NCBI RefSeq assembly: GCF_902506065.1
Contig: NZ_LR732912.1
Span: forward strand, 1,751,983 to 1,815,982
Length of the DNA: 64,000 bases
Source of the DNA: Arthrobacter sp. 9V
GTDB lineage: Bacteria > Actinomycetota > Actinomycetes > Actinomycetales > Micrococcaceae
Direction: 5' to 3'
Shown: piece after piece, positions 34,043 to 41,328 of the stretch
Layout of the letters: the number at the start of each line of letters is the position of its first letter
How positions within the stretch are numbered: the first letter of the stretch is position 1
Program-made: the position numbers and the translations under genes
The notes under the pieces: generated by a model
Database searches by the model: none
Seen by the model: only the letters and a program-made list of their open reading frames with translations
What the model was told of the DNA's origin: nothing

Positions 34043-34480
34043 TTAAGGCCTTGACTCGAGAAACTCCTTGAGATTTTGGAGAACCACCTGCCAGGTCGCT
34101 GTGGATTGATCCACTTCTTCCTGACTCGAATTGTTGCCCTGGCTGATGGTCACCGTTGTTCCCCCGGACTCTTCAGTCACTCTGTATTCCACGGTGTGGT
34201 GGTTTTCGGGAGCGTCCGGAAGCCCCGACGCTGGGCTGTAATGCGTGGTCTTCAGCAACTTCGGGGGATCGAAAGCAAGGATGGTGCCGCTGTCCTGGTA
34301 CGGCTTCCCGTTGTACTCTCCCTCATACGTAATCGGATCACCCACCCTCCACGTCGTAGTGACGTTGGTCCCCAGGAAGTACTTCCTAATAAGCGCCGGG
34401 TCTGTCAATGCCACCCAAACTTCTTCCGGCGTGGCGGCCACAACGGTCGATGCCACCGCATCCTGAATTTTTCCCCTCAT
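34043..34480 (-). CDS. SRPBCC-domain protein (AHSA1-like)
   Basis: The 145-residue START-like fold protein has the AHSA1 pattern: ATPEEVWVALTDPALIRKYFLG, WRVGDPITYEGEYNGKPYQDSGTIL, DPPKLLKTTHYSP and the C-terminal helix TWQVVLQNLKEFLE. Such proteins bind hydrophobic ligands, and no specific activity is known. The ATG has AAGGTGG about nine bases upstream. Stand-alone gene. Confidence 0.9.
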   Translation of the reverse strand: MRGKIQDAVASTVVAATPEEVWVALTDPALIRKYFLGTNVTTTWRVGDPITYEGEYNGKPYQDSGTILAFDPPKLLKTTHYSPASGLPDAPENHHTVEYRVTEESGGTTVTISQGNNSSQEEVDQSTATWQVVLQNLKEFLESRP

Positions 34481-34592
34481 TGTGAAGATCCACCTTTCGA
34501 CCGGACGGCGGGAAACCCCTGTAGGGGAAACGCTACGCCGGTCAATACGCCACGTGAATGGTGCAACCGGCGCTGAATGGCAGAATGGCTAG

Positions 34593-35084
34593 GTGATGAG
34601 CAGGCGAACCGCACAGGCAAACGGCAGGGCAGCAGAGACATCGGGAGTCCGCGTGGCCGGATGGGTGCTGATGATTGCCGCAGCACTGACGATGACCGCT
34701 TGCACGGCAGCGCCGGCGTCTTCACCCGTGCAGCCCACGGCTTCCTCCTCTGCATCCGCTGGTCCGCAAGCCACAGCGAGCGTTGATCCTGCTGTTGCAG
34801 CAACCACCTCGGCCGTGGAGTCCACTTTGAAAACCTTGGTTGCCGGTAACGCCAAACCCGACCGGGAGGCGTTGAGGGCTGCCTTGGTCTCAGCGGGCAT
34901 CCCCAAAGATGCTGTGGAGGTTTCCGTGAGCCGCACGCCCACGGGACTCGACGTCGACGCCATGGAAGCCGCCGCGCGGACCGGCGACAGCTGCGTCATG
35001 GGGCAAATCCGCGATGGCGGCGTAGTAGTCACCGTGCTGCCCGTGTTGGCAACAGGGAAATGCTTCGTGGGAGACGCCCGCTAG
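34593..35084 (+). CDS. Putative lipoprotein, DUF6993-like
   Basis: A 163-residue secreted protein. An N-terminal membrane segment (VAGWVLMIAAALTMTAC) ends in a lipobox-like LTMTAC, so it is probably a lipoprotein. A Ser/Ala/Thr-rich linker follows, then a small C-terminal domain (ALVSAGIPKDAVEVSVSRTP, two Cys in GDSCVMGQ and GKCFVGDAR) that may form a disulfide. It resembles small DUF6993 proteins of Micrococcaceae, from memory. GTG at 34593, with CAGAAT six bases upstream, or ATG at 34596. Confidence 0.75.
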   Translation: MMSRRTAQANGRAAETSGVRVAGWVLMIAAALTMTACTAAPASSPVQPTASSSASAGPQATASVDPAVAATTSAVESTLKTLVAGNAKPDREALRAALVSAGIPKDAVEVSVSRTPTGLDVDAMEAAARTGDSCVMGQIRDGGVVVTVLPVLATGKCFVGDAR

Positions 35085-35141
35085 TTCCGCCGCAGTGCCC
35101 CGAATGTGAGTTAAGTACGCCTACCCATTAGATTTAACGGC

Positions 35142-36824
35142 ATGGCGGAATTCATTTACACGATGACCAAGGCTCGCAAGGCCGTTGGCGACAAACTTAT
35201 TCTGGACGATGTCAGCATGTCGTTCTTCCCTGGCGCGAAGATCGGCGTCGTGGGCCCGAACGGTGCTGGTAAGTCCACCATCCTCAAGATCATGGCCGGA
35301 CTGGACACCCCGTCAAACGGCGAGGCCCGCCTGAGCCCCGGCTACACCGTGGGCATCCTCTTGCAGGAACCGCCGCTGAACGAGGAAAAGACTGTCCTGG
35401 GCAACGTCCAGGAGGGCGTTGGCGAGATCTACGGCAAGATCCAGCGTTTCAATGAGATCTCCGAAGAAATGGCCAACCCGGACGCGGACTACGACACGTT
35501 GCTGGACGAGATGGGCAAGCTTCAGGAAGCCATTGACGCTGCGGACGCGTGGGATATCGATTCCCAGCTTGAGCAGGCCATGGATGCACTGCGGTGCCCG
35601 CCGGCTGATTCAGACGTCACGGTTCTGTCCGGTGGTGAGCGTCGCCGCGTAGCGCTCTGCAAGCTTCTTCTGCAGAAGCCTGACCTCCTGCTCCTTGACG
35701 AGCCCACCAACCACTTGGACGCTGAGAGCGTACTGTGGCTGGAGCAGCACCTCTCCCAGTACCCCGGTGCAGTTCTCGCCGTGACCCACGATCGCTACTT
35801 CCTGGATCACGTGGCTGAATGGATTGCAGAAGTCGACCGGGGGCACCTCTACCCGTACGAGGGCAACTACTCCACCTACTTGGAGAAGAAGAAAGCCCGC
35901 CTGGAGGTTCAGGGCAAGAAGGATGCGAAGCTCTCCAAGCGCCTTACCGAAGAACTTGAGTGGGTGCGCTCAAACGCCAAGGGCCGCCAGACCAAGTCAA
36001 AGGCCCGTTTGGCCCGCTATGAAGAAATGGCTGCAGAGGCTGATCGCACGCGCAAACTGGACTTCGAAGAGATCCAGATTCCGCCGGGACCGCGCCTGGG
36101 CTCCTTGGTCATTGAGGCCAAGAACCTGAAGAAGGGTTTCGATGATCGAGTACTGATCGATGGGCTCTCTTTCTCTCTTCCCCGCAACGGCATTGTGGGC
36201 GTCATCGGCCCCAACGGTGTGGGTAAGTCCACACTGTTCAAGACGATTGTTGGCATGGAGCCTTTGGACGACGGTGAGCTCAAGATCGGCGAGTCCGTGA
36301 AGATCTCCTATGTGGACCAGTCCCGAGGCGGCATTGACCCCAACAAGTCCCTCTGGGAAGTGGTCTCCGAAGGCCACGATTTCCTTCAGGTCGGTCACGT
36401 TGAAATGCCTTCGCGGGCCTACGTTTCCGCTTTTGGTTTCAAGGGTCCGGACCAGCAGAAGAAGGCAGGTGTGCTCTCCGGTGGTGAGCGCAACCGCCTC
36501 AACCTGGCACTGACGCTCAAGCAGGGTGGCAACCTTCTCCTCCTTGACGAACCTACTAACGACCTCGACGTCGAAACCCTGGGTAGCCTTGAGAACGCCC
36601 TTCTCGAATTCCCGGGCTGCGCCGTAGTGGTATCGCACGACCGTTGGTTCCTTGACCGGGTAGCCACCCACATCCTCGCCTATGAAGGTGATGACGAGAA
36701 CCCCTCCAAGTGGTACTGGTTCGAGGGTAACTTCGATTCCTACGAGGAGAACAAAGTGGAGCGCCTTGGGCCCGATGCCGCCAAGCCGCACCGCGTGACG
36801 CACCGCCGCCTGACCCGCGACTAG
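35142..36824 (+). CDS. ettA: Energy-dependent translational throttle protein EttA (ABC-F ATPase)
   Basis: A 560-residue soluble ABC-F protein with two ATPase domains. Domain 1: Walker A GPNGAGKST, signature LSGGERRRVA, Walker B LLLLDEPTNHLD. Domain 2: GPNGVGKST, LSGGERNRLN, LLLLDEPTNDLD. The inter-domain linker and basic helices (YLEKKKARLEVQGKKDAKLSK) contact the ribosomal E site. EttA gates the first peptide bond according to ADP/ATP level. TAGATT lies seven bases before the ATG, which suggests a leaderless mRNA. Neighbouring ssb matches the M. tuberculosis order Rv2478c-Rv2477c. Confidence 0.97.
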   Translation: MAEFIYTMTKARKAVGDKLILDDVSMSFFPGAKIGVVGPNGAGKSTILKIMAGLDTPSNGEARLSPGYTVGILLQEPPLNEEKTVLGNVQEGVGEIYGKIQRFNEISEEMANPDADYDTLLDEMGKLQEAIDAADAWDIDSQLEQAMDALRCPPADSDVTVLSGGERRRVALCKLLLQKPDLLLLDEPTNHLDAESVLWLEQHLSQYPGAVLAVTHDRYFLDHVAEWIAEVDRGHLYPYEGNYSTYLEKKKARLEVQGKKDAKLSKRLTEELEWVRSNAKGRQTKSKARLARYEEMAAEADRTRKLDFEEIQIPPGPRLGSLVIEAKNLKKGFDDRVLIDGLSFSLPRNGIVGVIGPNGVGKSTLFKTIVGMEPLDDGELKIGESVKISYVDQSRGGIDPNKSLWEVVSEGHDFLQVGHVEMPSRAYVSAFGFKGPDQQKKAGVLSGGERNRLNLALTLKQGGNLLLLDEPTNDLDVETLGSLENALLEFPGCAVVVSHDRWFLDRVATHILAYEGDDENPSKWYWFEGNFDSYEENKVERLGPDAAKPHRVTHRRLTRD

Positions 36825-36841
36825 AATCAAGCCGCAAACGT

Positions 36842-36875
36842 AGAAAGGCCGGTCCCGCCAGGGACCGGCCTTTCT
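36842..36875. terminator. Intrinsic terminator between ettA and tesB
   Basis: AGAAAGGCCGGTCCC and its exact complement form a 15-bp stem with loop GCCA and T-rich ends on both strands, so it can stop transcription from both convergent genes. Confidence 0.88.
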
Positions 36876-36897
36876 GTATTAACGCGGACCAAAGGGT

Positions 36898-37803
36898 CTA
36901 CGGAATCCGGACCATGCCTTCCTGGGCCACGGTGGCAACATGTTGCCCGTCCCGGTTGAAGATGCGGCCGGTGGCCAGTCCGCGGGCGCCTTGGGCGCTG
37001 GGGGATTCCTGGACGTAGAGCATCCACTCATCCACACGCACGGGACGGTGCCACCACATGGCGTGATCGAGGCTGGCTACGCTCATGCCGGGCGTCATCC
37101 AGGCGAGGCCGTGCTTGCGGAGTATTGGCTCCAGCAGTGTGTAGTCGCTCGCGTATGCCAGGGCTGCCCGGTGGAGGTTGGGGTCCTCGGGCAGGGGGCC
37201 AATGGTCTTCATCCACACAGCGTTGGTAGCTACGTGGTCGGCAGGCGGGGACACGTAAAGGGCGGGGTCGATGTGTCGGACGTCGAAGGGCCGCTCAGAG
37301 GACATGTGCCGCGCCATGGGGTGGTCGTAGTGGGACAACAGCTCGGCGGTGCTGGGCAGGGATTCCGGATCCGGGATGCCTTCGGGCATCTGCGCTTGAT
37401 GATCCAAGCCGCTGTCTTCCACTTGGAAGGAAGCGATCATGGAGAGAATCGGCACACCGTCCTGGTAGGCGTGTACGCGGCGGGCGGAGAAGGACCGGCC
37501 GTCCCGAAGCCTCTCCACCCCGAAGGTGATGGGCTTGTTGGCATCACCCGGGCGCAGGAAGTATCCGTGCATGGAGTGGGCCACGCGGTCCGGCTCCACG
37601 GTCCGCATACCGGCCATCATGGACTGCGCCAGGACCTGGCCGCCGAAAACACGATGCCGGGGCTGCTTTTGGGACGGACCGAGGAAGATGTCCTCGTTGG
37701 TCCGTGCTCCGTCAAAGTCACCGAGGTCCAGCAGGCCGATCAGCACTTCCATGGGGTCTTCTACGGGTGCTTCCACCTCGAGGCCAGCGTTCGTCTCAGT
37801 CAT
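36898..37803 (-). CDS. tesB: Acyl-CoA thioesterase II
   Basis: A 301-residue double-hotdog thioesterase that hydrolyses acyl-CoA in the cytosol. Landmarks are HRVFGGQVLAQSMMAGMRTV, HSMHGYFLRPGDANKPI and RSFSARRVHAYQDGVPI in the first hotdog, and VASLDHAMWWHRPVRVDEWM with a catalytic Asp in the second. TAAAGT lies six bases before the ATG, so the mRNA is likely leaderless. Confidence 0.95.
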   Translation of the reverse strand: MTETNAGLEVEAPVEDPMEVLIGLLDLGDFDGARTNEDIFLGPSQKQPRHRVFGGQVLAQSMMAGMRTVEPDRVAHSMHGYFLRPGDANKPITFGVERLRDGRSFSARRVHAYQDGVPILSMIASFQVEDSGLDHQAQMPEGIPDPESLPSTAELLSHYDHPMARHMSSERPFDVRHIDPALYVSPPADHVATNAVWMKTIGPLPEDPNLHRAALAYASDYTLLEPILRKHGLAWMTPGMSVASLDHAMWWHRPVRVDEWMLYVQESPSAQGARGLATGRIFNRDGQHVATVAQEGMVRIP

Positions 37804-37809
37804 GGTTCG

Positions 37810-37859
37810 ACTTTAGACGCCGCCCCGACCCCTCTCAACCGGGGACATGCCGGTAGAGT
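37810..37859. promoter_or_regulatory. Divergent leaderless-type promoters (tesB and hypothetical gene)
   Basis: Within 63 bp between two divergent start codons lie TAAAGT (minus, six bases before the tesB ATG) and TAGAGT (plus, seven bases before a GTG). Neither gene has a Shine-Dalgarno. Confidence 0.6.
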
Positions 37860-37866
37860 CGATGAT

Positions 37867-38538
37867 GTGACAGACGTCTTGACCCAGTCCTTCCGCTTCG
37901 CCGATCCCCGTGACCTCGCAGACCTGCGAACCTTCGTCACGAGGGCAAAAAGCATCGACGACGGTGCCATCCGCCTCCAGGCCGCCGGCAACGTCCTGGC
38001 CGCCTACGTGTGTGTCCTGAGGCCTCGCATCCTGGGCGAATCCACTCCCACCATCCTCGGCCTGAGGACCATGGCACTGGCGGAGCCTGCCCACGCCGAC
38101 GTCACCGTGACGCTCGCGTCCGTCATGGACCGACTGGCCCGGTCAGGTGCCGATGACGTGGAACTGCCCATTCCGCCGTCTACCGTTTCCGAGTCCTGGG
38201 CGGGCGTCGGCGCTCCCAGGACGGGGTGGGAACCCCAAGGAACGGTTCCGGACGCAGAGCTCAAGTCGGCCGCTGAGGCAGGCATCGCGGAGGTGGCCGG
38301 CGTCATCCCTAACCTGGCTGGTGCCGCGGTGGTCAACAGCGCCAGAGCGGCCGTGTGGGGCCGGGAACTCCCGGGTTTGGACGAGTTGCCGGCCGGTGCG
38401 GCCTTCGCCGCTTTTGGTTTGGGTTTCCTGGGTGACGCCGAGCAGAAGATCTTCCGCAATGGCCGCTGGTTCCGCCTGAGTGGCCCCCGCGGCCACGTGC
38501 TTGTACGTACCGGTGCAGGATTGGGGCTGGGCTTCTAG
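37867..38538 (+). CDS. Conserved hypothetical actinobacterial protein
   Basis: The 223-residue soluble protein opens TDVLTQSFRFADPRDLADLR and contains RLQAAGNVLAAYVCVLRPR, TILGLRTMALAEPAHADVTV and a glycine-rich end (GAAFAAFGLGFLGDAEQKIF, then GHVLVRTGAGLGLGF). It is recognisable as a protein conserved in Micrococcaceae and relatives, without an assigned function. The open frame extends far upstream antisense to tesB, but GTG at 37867 with TAGAGT seven bases before it is the sensible start. Confidence 0.82.
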   Translation: MTDVLTQSFRFADPRDLADLRTFVTRAKSIDDGAIRLQAAGNVLAAYVCVLRPRILGESTPTILGLRTMALAEPAHADVTVTLASVMDRLARSGADDVELPIPPSTVSESWAGVGAPRTGWEPQGTVPDAELKSAAEAGIAEVAGVIPNLAGAAVVNSARAAVWGRELPGLDELPAGAAFAAFGLGFLGDAEQKIFRNGRWFRLSGPRGHVLVRTGAGLGLGF

Positions 38539-38541
38539 ACC

Positions 38542-39018
38542 TCAGGGACCGGTTGAAGGACTGTTGACCATGGTCAGCGCTGCCCGCTCCATGTAGTCCC
38601 ATAGCGTGCCCTCATGCAGGGGCGGGAGCTCCAATGAGTCAACGGCCGTCCGCATGTGGAACAGCCAGCGGTCCTTGGCTTCGGGGGTGACCTGGAATGG
38701 CATGTGGCGCATACGCAGCCGTGGGTGGCCGCGTTCTTCACCGTAAGTGGTGGGGCCGCCCCAGTACTGCTCCAGGAACATGAGGAAGCGGCGCTTGGCC
38801 GGGCCGAGGTCTTCCTCGGGGTACATGGGCCGCAGCAGGGGATCCGTGGCAACGCCGTCGTAGAAGACGTCGATCAGCTTCACGAACGTCTCGTGCCCTC
38901 CGATTGCGGCGTAAAAGCTGTCCGTGTAGGCGGGTTGGCTGAACGGATCGTTCTGCATCAGTTGGCGTCGGGGACCGGCCTGCGGTGCCGGTGGCTGTCC
39001 GCCTGCAGTGTTACTCAT
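38542..39018 (-). CDS. glbO: Truncated haemoglobin, group II (TrHbO)
   Basis: The 158-residue protein is a 2-over-2 globin with a 30-residue N-terminal tail. TDSFYAAIGGHETFVKLIDVFYDGV, DPLLRPMYPEEDLGPAKRRFLMFLEQYWGG and RLRMRHMPFQVTPEAKDRWLFHM contain the proximal His (in RMRHMPF) and the Trp (RWLF) typical of group II. It binds oxygen and may have peroxidase-like activity. The start overlaps the mscS-like stop by eight bases, and GAGGAGAAG serves as the ribosome site, so the two genes are coupled. Confidence 0.95.
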   Translation of the reverse strand: MSNTAGGQPPAPQAGPRRQLMQNDPFSQPAYTDSFYAAIGGHETFVKLIDVFYDGVATDPLLRPMYPEEDLGPAKRRFLMFLEQYWGGPTTYGEERGHPRLRMRHMPFQVTPEAKDRWLFHMRTAVDSLELPPLHEGTLWDYMERAALTMVNSPSTGP

Positions 39019-39709
39019 TGGACTTCTCCTCGGCTTTGGTGACGCGCGGTGCGCCTGCTGTGACGGGTGCAGCTGCAGCGTCGCTTGGGTCGCTGGGGTC
39101 AGGTGTCTCCACCGGCACGTAGTCGCCCTGTGATCGGTTGCCCACGCGGAGGATTTCACCGTTGCGCAGGTACCAGATGGCTCCGTCCTCAGCGCGGACC
39201 CTTGTAATGCGCAGGCCCACCGATTCAACGGTACCAATCACTTCGCTGGTGACAATGACGTCACCGATCCCGTATTGGTCCTCAATGGTGATGAAGATTC
39301 CTGCGAGGAAGTCACGAATCAACTGCTGGGCGCCGAAGCCGATGGCAACACCGAGGATTCCAACGCTGGTCAACAGCGGTGCCACATCAACATTCATGTA
39401 CTTGAGGACGTAGATAATCACGATCACCACCACCACGACGCTCACCAGGCTGGTGAGCAGGGAACCGATGGTCTCGGCGCGCTGGGAGCGGCGTTCGTGA
39501 TCCAGTGCACGGATCGCCGGTTGCACCCATTTGAAGTGCGGCTTCTTGAAGAAGGAACTGCCCGCGGACACTCGTCGCGTAATACGCAGGATGATGAACC
39601 GTGCCACGATCCACACAGCCAGGCCTACGCCCACTGTGATGAGGATGGACATGAGGTCAATTTTTTCGGGTTCGATGTTGATGGTCTCCGCCAGGGGGAT
39701 GGAGGTCAA
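39011..39709 (-). CDS. Small-conductance mechanosensitive channel, MscS family
   Basis: A 232-residue membrane protein. One N-terminal helix (LMSILITVGVGLAVWIVARFII) and one or two more (SLLTSLVSVVVVVIVIIYVL) precede the pore helix VAPLLTSVGILGVAIGFGAQQLIRDFLAG and the beta domain (EDQYGIGDVIVTSEVIGTVESVGLRITRV). It releases solutes under osmotic downshift. The C-terminal tail is short and lacks most of the cage found in E. coli MscS. Upstream partner of glbO. Confidence 0.92.
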   Translation of the reverse strand: MTSIPLAETINIEPEKIDLMSILITVGVGLAVWIVARFIILRITRRVSAGSSFFKKPHFKWVQPAIRALDHERRSQRAETIGSLLTSLVSVVVVVIVIIYVLKYMNVDVAPLLTSVGILGVAIGFGAQQLIRDFLAGIFITIEDQYGIGDVIVTSEVIGTVESVGLRITRVRAEDGAIWYLRNGEILRVGNRSQGDYVPVETPDPSDPSDAAAAPVTAGAPRVTKAEEKSNE

Positions 39710-39784
39710 GGTTGAATAGCTCCTTGTCGTCGGCCCGTGTTCGCCGGGCGCGGAACACTCTGTCCACCTACAACCCTAGCCCCG

Positions 39785-39796
39785 TAGCGTGACGGT
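39785..39796 (+). promoter_or_regulatory. Leaderless-type promoter of the epimerase-like gene
   Basis: TAGCGT ends exactly six bases before the ATG and no Shine-Dalgarno is present. The same hexamer and spacing occur before the DUF1648 gene. Confidence 0.6.
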
Positions 39797-40795
39797 ATGC
39801 GCATCCTGGTCCTCGGCGGTACCGCCTTCCTGTCGGCAGAAATTGCACGGCAGGCCGTTGCCGCCGGCCACAATGTCACCTGTTTGGCGCGGGGCACCTC
39901 GGCTGTCCCGCCCGACGGCGTCACTTGGGTAAGGGGCGACCGCGCCTTGGGGGCTGCGGCCTTCGCGGAGGTAGCCGGCGGCTGGGATGAGGTGGTGGAC
40001 GTCTCCCGTGATCCCGTGCAGGCAGCTGTGGCGCTGGATGTGCTGGGCCCGGCCGCAGCTCATTGGACTTTCGTGTCCAGTTGCTCCGTGTATGCGGACC
40101 ACTCGGTACCCGGTGCGGACGAGGGCGCGGCACTTTTGGAGCCCTTGCCTCAGGGGCAGCCTGGCACCCCGGAGACCTATGGAGAGTCCAAGTCGGCGAT
40201 CGAGCACATGACGCTTGCGGCCGTGGGGGAGAAGGCCCACATCGTTCGCGCCGGGCTCATTGGCGGGCCTGGGGATGGTACTGACAGATACGGCTACTGG
40301 CCGGCCCGCTTGGCTGCGAATGCTGATCCGGTGCTGGTCCCGGATATCCCGGATGATGCTACGCAGATCATCGATGTCAGGGACCTCGCAGCTTGGATCC
40401 TGCAGTCGGCCCACCAAAGGCTGACTGGTGCCTACAACGCCCTCGGAGAGGTGGTGCGGTTCGAGGATTACCTGGAGGAATCCCGGCATGCAGCCGGGGC
40501 GACGGCGGAAGTCATCCTCCGGGTTCCCGAAGAGTGGCTGGTGGAACAAGGGGTGGATCACTGGTCCGGACCGGATTCCTTTCCCTTGTGGTTACCGGAA
40601 GGCCATGACGGGTTTCAAGCGAGGACCAACCGCGCTGCACGTGAGCTTGGGATGACCTTGAGGCCGTGGCAGGAGACCCTCGCGGCGACGCTTGAGGATG
40701 AGAGGCAGAAGGGTCTGGACCGCGATCGGAAGGCCGGCCTGAGCCGTGCCACAGAACAAAAGCTCGTGGCACTCTGGCGGGAGCAACAGCGCTAG
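39797..40795 (+). CDS. NAD-dependent epimerase/dehydratase family protein
   Basis: A 332-residue extended-SDR-like protein. The Rossmann motif is GGTAFLSAEIARQAV (an atypical GGTxxxS form seen in the reductase/isomerase subgroup), followed by FVSSCSVYADHS (Ser/Tyr area) and the TYGESKSAIEHM Tyr-Lys catalytic pair. The substrate is unknown; plant-type RNA-binding CSP41 and sugar-nucleotide enzymes share this layout. It overlaps the convergent OsmC gene by four bases. Confidence 0.88.
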   Translation: MRILVLGGTAFLSAEIARQAVAAGHNVTCLARGTSAVPPDGVTWVRGDRALGAAAFAEVAGGWDEVVDVSRDPVQAAVALDVLGPAAAHWTFVSSCSVYADHSVPGADEGAALLEPLPQGQPGTPETYGESKSAIEHMTLAAVGEKAHIVRAGLIGGPGDGTDRYGYWPARLAANADPVLVPDIPDDATQIIDVRDLAAWILQSAHQRLTGAYNALGEVVRFEDYLEESRHAAGATAEVILRVPEEWLVEQGVDHWSGPDSFPLWLPEGHDGFQARTNRAARELGMTLRPWQETLAATLEDERQKGLDRDRKAGLSRATEQKLVALWREQQR

Positions 40796-41271
40796 GCCGC
40801 GTCCGCCGTCGTCATGGGTTCATGGAGTACCGGGAAGTTGACGCTGCGGGCGATGAAACAGACCTGGTTGGCCTCGTGGTGAAGCTGCGGCACCAAGCCG
40901 GCGTGAGCGGGATCGGCGATGGTGACGTTCGGTTTTAGTGTCACGCTCTCGAACTGGCCGCTGCCGTCACGATTGAGCTTCATGAGGCCTTCGGCGTTGT
41001 CCTTATAGCCGGTCACCACCACCCCGTGCTTTACCGCCACATGCAGGAAGGACAGCATATGGCATTGCGAGAGGGCTGCCAGCAGCAACTGTTCCGGGTT
41101 GTAGCGGCTCCGGTCCCCATGGAAGGTGGGATCTGCCGAGCCCTGCAGTGTGGGCAGACCCGGGATTTCTATGTCATGGTCCCGTGAGTATCCGCGATAG
41201 CTGGCCGTGCCTTCGCCGAGGTTTCCGGTCCAGCGGACGGTCAGTGCGTAGTGGTGTTCGTGGAGGCCCAT
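40792..41271 (-). CDS. OsmC/Ohr family peroxidase
   Basis: A 159-residue thiol peroxidase detoxifying organic hydroperoxides. The two catalytic cysteines are about C70 (LAALSQCHMLSFLHVA) and C138 (NQVCFIARSVNFPV), with the conserved Arg/Glu-containing SRYNPEQLLLAAL before the first. The YchJ/YhfA-like spacing suggests the OsmC-like rather than Ohr branch. TAGACT ends six bases before the ATG, so a leaderless mRNA is likely. Confidence 0.92.
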   Translation of the reverse strand: MGLHEHHYALTVRWTGNLGEGTASYRGYSRDHDIEIPGLPTLQGSADPTFHGDRSRYNPEQLLLAALSQCHMLSFLHVAVKHGVVVTGYKDNAEGLMKLNRDGSGQFESVTLKPNVTIADPAHAGLVPQLHHEANQVCFIARSVNFPVLHEPMTTADAA

Positions 41272-41328
41272 GCGGACAGTCTAGCCAGATGGCATTCACT
41301 GTCCGCACGGGCCTCATAAGCTGCAGGT

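Noticed and set aside
36940..37866. Upstream extension of the hypothetical gene at 37867 (532 codons in total)
   Set aside because: The extension is antisense to tesB, which has clear thioesterase motifs. A GTG with a -10 hexamer directly upstream is the plausible start.
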